Positions 1-5,300 of a DNA stretch of 8,630 bases are shown one piece after another. Below the pieces are notes generated by a model. The model did not search any database. It worked only from the letters and a program-made list of their open reading frames with translations, and was not told the DNA's origin. Location of the stretch: NCBI GenBank assembly GCA_030040515.1, contig JASHTO010000135.1, positions 1 through 8,630 on the forward strand, given 5' to 3'. How positions within the stretch are numbered: the first letter of the stretch is position 1; every line of letters starts with the position of its first letter. The stretch is from Terriglobia bacterium. Lineage in GTDB: Bacteria; Acidobacteriota; Terriglobia; UBA7540. Made by a program: the position numbers and the translations under genes.

Positions 1-44
1 ATCGGGTTGGAATGATGAATCGCATGCCGGGGTTATTCCATTGG

Positions 45-905
45 TCACAGGCTGGGAACGGCATTCTTGCTTGCCATCGTGGATTCAATGGGGGGGATGC
101 CCGGCGCCATTTGGAAAATATAAGCCAGGGTGCTCGCGAACCCGTGCTCAGCGGCCCAGATTCTTGCTGAACTGAAGTGAAAGCGAAGGAAACCGAACTG
201 TGTAAAAAATAAGAGTGGAACCTCAGCGACGGGTTGCAAGCCCGGGAGCGCGAAGGTTTGTCGCCACTGCTTACGGCCAAACGAGCGGCACTCGGCGAGG
301 TGGGAGGGAAATGTTCCGTGAATGGGGGGCCGAAACCATCGCCAGAGCACGCGGAGAAACCCGGGGGGAGGGTCGGTAGAAGGAAGGCCGGCCGCCGGAC
401 CGGCCTTCCGCGCTTTTCGCCGGGCCAGCCACTTCTCCGCCACTCGCATGGGGCAGCCTACCGGGTTCAGGACGAGGCTGGTGAATTTCCACACGCGGCA
501 GGGCACGATATGCACGGCGAATCCACCCGGCCGCAGCACCCGCCGCACTTCCGCCATCGCCCTCGGGCGGTTCGTCAGGTGCTCGATGACGCTCGATGAA
601 ATGACCAGGTCGAAGGATTGGTCGCGGAATGGCAATTCCTCCGCGACACTCAGCGCGAACCCTTGCCGTGAATCCGGGACGGTCGCGGGATCGATCGCAA
701 ACACTCGCTCGAATCGCCGGCGAAGAAGATTGAGTTGGAGTCCATCGCCGCAGCCAATTTCGAGAACCGTGGATTCTCGGCCCAGCGGGACGTGCTGCAT
801 AGCCCGCGCAAACTCCATCTCCCGGACGGCGTGCAGCCAGCGCGTCCACGAATCCCCCTGGACAGCGCACGAGCCTCGGCCTAAGTTTTGTTCCTGAGGC
901 AACAT
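45..905 (-). CDS. Class I SAM-dependent methyltransferase, substrate unknown
   Basis: Predicted cytoplasmic methyltransferase of 286 residues using S-adenosylmethionine. Seen in the sequence: motif I VLEIGCGDG at residues 47-55 (SAM-binding glycine loop), an acidic strand end FAIDP at 69-73 that should contact the SAM ribose, LPFRDQSFDLVISSSVIEHL at 91-110 (motif IV region in the Methyltransf_11 style), and RRVLRPGGF at 121-129 (post-motif). The C-terminal half (about 140-286) is basic, then aromatic, and lacks a motif I recognise; it probably holds the acceptor site. ATG at 903-905 is the first ATG after an in-frame TAA (912-914); the only SD-like GGAG (921-924) lies 15 bases upstream, which is long, so the start is not certain. 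It follows the large surface-protein gene by 99 bases with a hairpin between. Such enzymes often sit in glycan or lipid clusters, but nothing here fixes the substrate. A strong inverted repeat lies inside the gene at 382-409. Confidence 0.88.
   Translation of the reverse strand: MLPQEQNLGRGSCAVQGDSWTRWLHAVREMEFARAMQHVPLGRESTVLEIGCGDGLQLNLLRRRFERVFAIDPATVPDSRQGFALSVAEELPFRDQSFDLVISSSVIEHLTNRPRAMAEVRRVLRPGGFAVHIVPCRVWKFTSLVLNPVGCPMRVAEKWLARRKARKAGPAAGLPSTDPPPGFLRVLWRWFRPPIHGTFPSHLAECRSFGRKQWRQTFALPGLQPVAEVPLLFFTQFGFLRFHFSSARIWAAEHGFASTLAYIFQMAPGIPPIESTMASKNAVPSL
382..409. repeat. 10-bp perfect inverted repeat inside the methyltransferase gene
   Basis: GGAAGGCCGG at 382-391 is matched by CCGGCCTTCC at 400-409 across an 8-base loop (392-399). 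It encodes roughly residues 166-175 of the methyltransferase, in a basic, Ala/Gly/Pro-rich linker (RKARKAGPAAGLPS) after the Rossmann core. In RNA of either strand it would form a very stable hairpin. It may be a chance product of GC-rich codons or a short palindromic insertion tolerated in a linker. Confidence 0.6.
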
Positions 906-920
906 CCGCGGTTAGCATAT

Positions 921-924
921 CTCC
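921..924 (-). promoter_or_regulatory. Weak, distant Shine-Dalgarno-like GGAG for the methyltransferase
   Basis: GGAG on the minus strand lies 15 bases before the ATG at 905-903. This is farther than the usual 5-9 bases. An out-of-frame ATG (918-916) lies in between, only two bases after the GGAG. Either initiation is weak or the true start differs. Confidence 0.25.
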
Positions 925-972
925 GTGGCCAGGGAATGTGAAGCGGGCTTTCCTCGTAACCAGCCGCCCACC

Positions 973-1005
973 GCTGTAGAGACGCTCACAGAGCGCCGCT
1001 ACAGC
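973..1005. repeat. REP-like imperfect hairpin at the 3' end of the SBBP gene
   Basis: Outer arms GCTGTAG (973-979) and CTACAGC (999-1005) pair over 7 bp. Inner arms CGCTC (983-987) and GAGCG (991-995) pair over 5 bp around an ACA loop. Between them, 981-997 also pairs (G-C), flanked by A/G and A/C mismatches. The element overlaps the last base of the TAG stop (1007-1005), so it would be the first structure in the 3' untranslated RNA. No T-run follows in the minus direction, so it is not a classical intrinsic terminator. It could protect the 3' end or be a dispersed intergenic palindrome. Confidence 0.7.
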
Positions 1006-4000
1006 TACGGGGCCGGGGACGGGGTTGCGGGAGTGCCGATCGTGGTGGTTACAGACAAGTCGGTTTTTACGTACCGATTGACGGTATTGTTGGAAACCAA
1101 CTCGCCTTGGATGGTGAGCACGTAGTTTCCAGTGACTGTTCCGGCCGTGGCCAGCGTCGAGGCTCGGCAGGAAACCGCCAGCGCCAAATCCGCCGCCAGG
1201 ATAAGACTGAGAGCCGCCATGCGCGCTCCCAACCAGACATTTCCCCAGCCTTCCTGCCGTGCCCGTCGCTTGCTACCGAATGCCAGTGAGGCGAGCCCCA
1301 CGAAGGTGAGAAGGCCGAAAACGATGGGCGGGAGTTTTCCCTTGGGGAAAAACGGCGGTACCTGGGCGGTGGGAGGAGTATATTTGGCCGTGTCAATCGT
1401 GAGCGTGACCTCGGCCGGAGTTATCCCATTGGTGACGGGCTGGGTGGTGGGACTAAGGGTGTATGTGTAATCCGGGAGACCGCTGGTTGAGTAGATAGAT
1501 AGTGTAACGGCCTGGTTGTTAAAGCCAAACAAGGGGTTGACGAATATGTTGTAGGTGGCTGTCCCTCCTGCCTGGACAATTTCGCTCGACGGAGTGACGG
1601 TAAGCTGGTAATCCTCGAAGTTGATCGTCATATTGAGAGTATACGTCTGCGAGCCGCTGGTCCCGGTCACTGTAAACGGATAAGGATTGGACAAGGAACT
1701 GGTCAGGTTGCTGACGGTCATCGTGGTGGTGGTGCCGCTTCCACCCGTCGCGAAGATGGTAGTGGGGCTGAACGAGCAGGTGGTGTTCGCCGAGCAGGCA
1801 AGCGAGATTGTGCCATTAAATGACCCCGGGGGCGCATTCGCCTCAATGACGAAGGTGGTGGAGGTGTCCCCGATGAGCGGAAGCTCGGCAGTGGGACTCG
1901 AAAGAGTAAAGTCCGCAACCGCGACTCCGGTAAGTGACACGACTTGCGGGCTGCCCGTAGCGTTATCGTTGATCTCCAAACTCGCATTTCGCGTCCCGCT
2001 GGCCGTGGGAGTGAAGTAAACGTAGACGAAGCAACTGGTGATGCCGCCGGGAGTTCCGGCCGCGGCCAGCGTATTCGTAACGTAGAGGCAGCCCGGGGTC
2101 GTAGACGTGGTGCCCGGGGTATTGGGATTGATCACAGTGAAGTCCAGGCTGGTGCCGACCGAGAAACTGGATATGGCCAAAGGCAGCGTGCCAGTATTGG
2201 TAATGGTGACGATCTGGGCGGCGCTCTGGGTCCCTACTGCCTGATTGGTGTAGGAGAGGCTGGAGGGTTGAACCGTAGCGGCGGTGGCCGCGTTCGTGCC
2301 GACGCCCGTCAAAGGGATATTTTGCTGAGTTCCGACAGTCCCCCCGGCGTTGTCCGTAATGTACAACAGGTCGCTTTGCGTTGTGGTTTGGTCGGGTGTA
2401 AAGGTAACGCCAAAATAGCAAGAAGCGCCGTTGGGAGGAAGCGTGCCAAGGCAGCCGCCGGTGGGCGGTTCCGTGACTTGAAATACCGTGGCGGAACCAC
2501 CCACCGGGTTAGCCTCGATATTGGTGATGATCAAGGGCGCGGTGCTGGGGTTGACGAGGGTCACCTGCTGCACGGTGCTCGTAATATTGATGGTCTGGCT
2601 GCCGAAGTTGACCGTACCAGGTATGATGGAGATCTGGGGATTATCGGCCACATCGATTTTGGCAAAATAAGCATTGCCTGCCGAGCCCGTTAGGGTGGTT
2701 TTGTACGGAGGCGTATAGACGTTGGCGTTAGGAACAGTAACGGGAAGGTTTGTGGAGATGGTGGTTCCGGTGATATAGGGGTCGCCGGTACTATCCAGAG
2801 CGATGGCCTGGCCGGAGTCGTACCCACTGCCCCCGAGATAAGTTGAGTAGACCAAGGCACTGCCCGCCGAGTTGAGTTGGGTGATAAAAGCATCGGGGCA
2901 GGGATTATTCCCGCAATCCTGGAGGCTGGTGATCGATCCCCCAAGGATAGCTTGTATGGGGTTGGCAGTCGGAAAATTGCTCGATTCGGTGAGGCCGGTC
3001 ACAAAGGCGTTTCCCGAGGACGATACCGCGATGCCATATCCCTCATCTGTCCCACTCCCTCCCAGGTAGGTCGAGTAGGCCAGAGACGTCCCTCCCGCAT
3101 TCAATTTGGCAACGAAGGCGTCTTCGGGTCCATTCAGCGAGGTTTGAAAGGCGCCGGAGGTGGTAGGAAAGTTCGTCGAAGTCGTTGAGCCGACAACGTA
3201 AATGTTGTTGGAACTGTCCAAGGCGAGTCCGTAGGCTCCGTCGTCCCCTGCGCCGCCCAGGAAAGTGGAAAAGGTCAAAGCCGTGCCTGCTCCGTTGAGT
3301 TCTGCGACAAAAGCATTCGCCTGCCCGTGCAGGGACGCCTGGATGGGCGCGACGGTGGGAAAATTCGATGACTCGGTATAACCGGCAACATACATATTGG
3401 GGGTGCTGGCATTATCAATCTGAATGCTCTGGCCTGTGTCGAGCCCCGAGCCCCCCAGATAAGTCGAATACAACAATGCCTCGCCCTCGGAGTTCATTTT
3501 GGTAATGAACACGTTCTCCGACCCATTCAGGCTGGGCTGGAAAGCGTCGGCAGTGACGGGAAAATTGCTGGACTGAGTAAAGCCCGTGACATAGGCGTTG
3601 CCGGTGGAATCGCTGGCGATACCATTGCCTTGGTCGAGGCCGGAGCCTCCCAAATAGGTGGAATAGACCAAACTGTTGCCCGTGGCAGTGAACTCCGTGA
3701 TGAAAGCGTCAGTCCCACCACCGTAAGTTTGCTGAAAGGGAAGGCTCGTGCCGATACCCGGGGGAGCTTTGACCGGAAAGTCTGTCGAGGCAGTGTAACC
3801 CGTGACGAAGACCGTGCCGGTGCTGGACAAGGACAAGGCCGTGCAGGCGTCAATTCCGCTGCCCCCAAGATAACTTGAAAAGATCAGGTTCGTTCCCGCG
3901 TTGCTGATTTCCGACACGAAGCAGTCGCCATCGCCGCCCGAGGAAGTGGACGGTACCCCGCTCGTGGTGGGGAAATTGGTTGAGCCGGTATACCCGGCAA

Positions 4001-4982
4001 TATAGGCCTGATCGGGGATGGAGCCAGTGGAGTTCACGGCAATCGCGTAGCCCGTGTCACCTCCGCTGCCGCCGATGTACGTTGCGTAAATCAGGACCGG
4101 GTCAATCACCAACGGGCGGCGATGGTTATAGGCGCCCACGACGAAGTGCACTTGGTTTTGGGTGTCCAGGGCGTAATGTCCTTCCACGGGCAGACGACTT
4201 TCAGCCGATGGCTTTAGGCCTTGGACTCCTGCCTGACCCCTGACTCCCGTTGGCACCTCCTGGTACACGACGGGTTTTTGAAAGCGCGCTTCACCGTCAT
4301 GAAGTTTGACGACAAGGTCGCCTTCGGGAGTAATGCGGAGCGCCGTGTGGTCTTGGGCCGCGAACCCCAGATCGATGGCGCTGGCATCCGCCCCGGGTGC
4401 GACCACAAAGTCATACTCGAGTTTCCCGCCCTGTTCGCCGTAATAAACCAGGTCCACTCCGGGATAAACGTTCTGGTACCTCACCTTCGCATACGTGGGA
4501 ATGTCCGTACGCCATTGCCTGGGGTCGTTTCCAAGGAAGTAATTTGCCTTGCCGGGCAATTCATCTGCGCCACTCACAGTGGCATGGGCATTGGCTCCCA
4601 GCAACTTCAGCCGGAGGGCCTCCGCGGAGGTCCCGGAAGGTTTTTGGCGAGAGGATGCGGAGGAATTGCGCAGGGTCAGCACCGCCTGGTTGCCCGTCAG
4701 GAACAGCGTGTACCCCTGCCCGCGCGAAAGGAAGTTCACGCTCGGGTCAGTTTGTCCCCGATTCGCTTCGAAGCTCATGGGTAGTGAGGCGTACAGTTGG
4801 GCCCACTGGGAATTCGTGCGAGTCTTGGGCCGGGGAAACTTCGCGCCACCGTCCTTGTGCAGGATGGCTGCGCCCACCATGGTTGCCGTTAACAAAAGGC
4901 AATAGGGGAGGCGCCGACCTCTCTTGGTGGTGCTCACATGTGCGCCCAGGGCGCTGGTGGCAGTGTCTTTCATTCCGCTCAC
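1005..4982 (-). CDS. Giant SBBP beta-propeller protein with anchor-D and Ig-like domains (complete)
   Basis: Predicted envelope or surface protein of 1325 residues; binding partner unknown. Order of parts, numbered from the GTG at 4982: basic N-terminus; hydrophobic signal or anchor segment about 26-41; DUF7948-like domain about 58-296 (hallmarks SFEANRGQTD, YPGVDLVYYG, LEYDFVVAPGAD, LVIDPVLIYATYIGG); seven SBBP repeats about 297-776 with the pattern YSTYLGGSGxDxGxxIAxDSxGNxYVTGxTxSxNFP; two choice-of-anchor-D/ASH-like domains about 783-896 and 903-1023; two Ig-like domains about 1024-1121 and 1123 onward; a proline-rich linker; helices about 1219-1236 and 1255-1271 joined by a basic loop (KRRARQ); Cys1272; and a final beta-strand pair. 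The GTG start is chosen because AGGAGGG (4994-4988) sits 5-6 bases before it; ATG at 4973 is the alternative. A longer reading from TTG at 5129 would translate intergenic palindromes and is rejected. It is a paralogue of the upstream gene, 318 bases away. An internal insertion at 4223-4248 is made of short tandem DNA repeats. Confidence 0.9.
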   Translation of the reverse strand: MSGMKDTATSALGAHVSTTKRGRRLPYCLLLTATMVGAAILHKDGGAKFPRPKTRTNSQWAQLYASLPMSFEANRGQTDPSVNFLSRGQGYTLFLTGNQAVLTLRNSSASSRQKPSGTSAEALRLKLLGANAHATVSGADELPGKANYFLGNDPRQWRTDIPTYAKVRYQNVYPGVDLVYYGEQGGKLEYDFVVAPGADASAIDLGFAAQDHTALRITPEGDLVVKLHDGEARFQKPVVYQEVPTGVRGQAGVQGLKPSAESRLPVEGHYALDTQNQVHFVVGAYNHRRPLVIDPVLIYATYIGGSGGDTGYAIAVNSTGSIPDQAYIAGYTGSTNFPTTSGVPSTSSGGDGDCFVSEISNAGTNLIFSSYLGGSGIDACTALSLSSTGTVFVTGYTASTDFPVKAPPGIGTSLPFQQTYGGGTDAFITEFTATGNSLVYSTYLGGSGLDQGNGIASDSTGNAYVTGFTQSSNFPVTADAFQPSLNGSENVFITKMNSEGEALLYSTYLGGSGLDTGQSIQIDNASTPNMYVAGYTESSNFPTVAPIQASLHGQANAFVAELNGAGTALTFSTFLGGAGDDGAYGLALDSSNNIYVVGSTTSTNFPTTSGAFQTSLNGPEDAFVAKLNAGGTSLAYSTYLGGSGTDEGYGIAVSSSGNAFVTGLTESSNFPTANPIQAILGGSITSLQDCGNNPCPDAFITQLNSAGSALVYSTYLGGSGYDSGQAIALDSTGDPYITGTTISTNLPVTVPNANVYTPPYKTTLTGSAGNAYFAKIDVADNPQISIIPGTVNFGSQTINITSTVQQVTLVNPSTAPLIITNIEANPVGGSATVFQVTEPPTGGCLGTLPPNGASCYFGVTFTPDQTTTQSDLLYITDNAGGTVGTQQNIPLTGVGTNAATAATVQPSSLSYTNQAVGTQSAAQIVTITNTGTLPLAISSFSVGTSLDFTVINPNTPGTTSTTPGCLYVTNTLAAAGTPGGITSCFVYVYFTPTASGTRNASLEINDNATGSPQVVSLTGVAVADFTLSSPTAELPLIGDTSTTFVIEANAPPGSFNGTISLACSANTTCSFSPTTIFATGGSGTTTTMTVSNLTSSLSNPYPFTVTGTSGSQTYTLNMTINFEDYQLTVTPSSEIVQAGGTATYNIFVNPLFGFNNQAVTLSIYSTSGLPDYTYTLSPTTQPVTNGITPAEVTLTIDTAKYTPPTAQVPPFFPKGKLPPIVFGLLTFVGLASLAFGSKRRARQEGWGNVWLGARMAALSLILAADLALAVSCRASTLATAGTVTGNYVLTIQGELVSNNTVNRYVKTDLSVTTTIGTPATPSPAP
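1143..1385 (-). other. C-terminal membrane-hairpin insert with lipobox-like Cys (complete paralogue)
   Basis: Encodes a proline-rich linker (VPPFFPKGKLPP), a hydrophobic helix (IVFGLLTFVGLASLAFG), a basic loop (SKRRARQEG...GAR), a second hydrophobic helix (MAALSLILAADLALAVS) and then Cys1272 followed by RAS. By the positive-inside rule the basic loop would be cytoplasmic and both flanking Ig-like parts periplasmic. The strands after it (TGNYVLTIQGE ... VKTDLSV) look like the missing end of the preceding Ig-like domain. Confidence 0.65.
2646..4094 (-). repeat. Seven coding SBBP repeats (complete paralogue)
   Basis: Seven tandem repeats of about 62-76 codons. Each begins with a strand such as LVYSTYLGGSG, continues with an IAxDSxGNxYVTGxTxSxNFP core, and ends with DAFVxxLNxxGT. 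Repeats 1 and 2 are the most divergent. Repeat 6 carries an insertion bounded by two cysteines (CGNNPC), encoded near 2886-2951. Seven units fit a seven-bladed propeller, although blade boundaries cannot be fixed by eye. Confidence 0.88.
4223..4248. repeat. Short degenerate tandem repeat inside the SBBP gene
   Basis: On the minus strand the stretch reads GGGAGTCAG, GGGTCAGG, CAGGAGTCC: about three copies of an 8-9 base unit built on GGAGTCAG/GGGGTCAG. It encodes part of a segment (VRGQAGVQGLKPSAESR) that appears absent from the paralogue at the matching place, which runs directly from YQNVEGVRRE into IPIRYRVRGREI. Confidence 0.6.
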
Positions 4983-4987
4983 GACGA

Positions 4988-4994
4988 CCCTCCT
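4988..4994 (-). promoter_or_regulatory. Strong Shine-Dalgarno AGGAGGG deciding the SBBP gene start
   Basis: AGGAGGG on the minus strand, 5-6 bases before GTG (4982-4980) and 14-15 bases before ATG (4973-4971). The spacing favours the GTG. This places the start inside a longer open frame and excludes its first 49 codons. Confidence 0.75.
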
Positions 4995-5061
4995 GGAGAT
5001 ATTCCGAATTCTAAACTTCCTTGGCGATTGCCTCGCCAGCCTGTTGGCTGGAATTTGGATT

Positions 5062-5084
5062 GCGGCGGCTCGCCGCCGCTTTTT
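5062..5084 (+). terminator. Possible intrinsic terminator on the plus strand (P2)
   Basis: The perfect 8-bp GC stem of P2 (5062-5079) is followed directly by TTTTT (5080-5084). On the plus strand this has the form of an intrinsic terminator. No plus-strand gene lies upstream of it, and the 2-base centre means the top pairs would have to open to form a loop, so it may only block antisense transcription or be incidental to the repeat family. Confidence 0.3.
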
Positions 5085-5141
5085 GCTCCGGCCAGCTTGC
5101 TGGCTGGATTCGAGCGTGCCGGCGGGCAAGCTCGCAGACCC

Positions 5142-5163
5142 AAAAGCGGTAGCAAGCTACCGC
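5142..5163 (-). terminator. Possible intrinsic terminator after the upstream SBBP gene (P5)
   Basis: In the minus direction, the P5 stem (GCGGTAGC TT GCTACCGC) is followed by TTTT (5145-5142). It lies about 140 bases past the stop of the upstream SBBP gene and before the next gene's start, so it could separate the two transcripts. The T-run is short and followed by GGG, which weakens the call. Confidence 0.35.
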
Positions 5164-5189
5164 AGTCCAGAGCGGCAGCTTGCTGCCGC

Positions 5190-5300
5190 ATTCCTTCGAC
5201 TCATTCGCGCTGTGCGAGTCAAGTAAGTCATTCCCCCAACCAGGACACCACTTTGCTTTTTGACCTTCACTCCGCGAATCCAGACTTACAACCGCGCCGC
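5190..5300. other. Intergenic stretch without recognised features
   Basis: The part of the gap next to the upstream gene's stop shows no open frame with coding character, no RNA gene and no convincing promoter. A TTGACT on the minus strand (5222-5217) has no -10 match 16-18 bases downstream. A short imperfect hairpin (TCGC 5205-5208 with GCGA 5214-5217) is too weak to call. Confidence 0.5.

Larger units (their letters stand above)
5036..5189. repeat. Array of six short palindromes at 26-31 base spacing
   Basis: P1 5036-5051 (CCAGCC/GGCTGG, 4-base loop). P2 5062-5079 (GCGGCGGC TC GCCGCCGC). P3 5088-5107 (9-bp arms with one G-T, TT centre). P4 5122-5135 (GCGGGC AA GCTCGC, one G-T). P5 5146-5163 (GCGGTAGC AA GCTACCGC). 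P6 5172-5189 (GCGGCAGC TT GCTGCCGC). Centres fall at 5043.5, 5070.5, 5097.5, 5128.5, 5154.5 and 5180.5. P2, P5 and P6 share the GCGGNNGC 8-bp arm design and GGANT/CTTTT-type flanks; P1 and P3 share GCCAGCYTGYTGGCTGGA. Arm differences are matched on the other arm, so pairing is kept. The array fills about half of the gap between the two SBBP genes. Confidence 0.85.

Noticed and set aside
271..918. Minus-strand open frame of 215 codons starting near the methyltransferase
   Set aside because: It is a frame-shifted shadow of the methyltransferase, whose own frame shows clear SAM-binding motifs.
1944..2693. Plus-strand open frame of 249 codons
   Set aside because: It is antisense to the anchor-D region of the SBBP gene, its product has no recognisable domain, and long antisense frames are expected in GC-rich genes.
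4983..5129. N-terminal extension of the SBBP gene from TTG at 5129
   Set aside because: It would translate the intergenic palindromes, gives a basic low-complexity peptide, and lies upstream of the only good ribosome binding site (4988-4994).
5036..5189. CRISPR array, because of regular 26-31 base spacing
   Set aside because: There is no identical repeat of 23 bases or more and no unique spacers; the units are different palindromes separated by about 8-14 bases, and there are no cas genes.
5194..5222. Promoter with -35 TTGACT on the minus strand
   Set aside because: The hexamer at the right spacing (TCGAAG) does not resemble a -10 box, and it would lie over 200 bases from the start.
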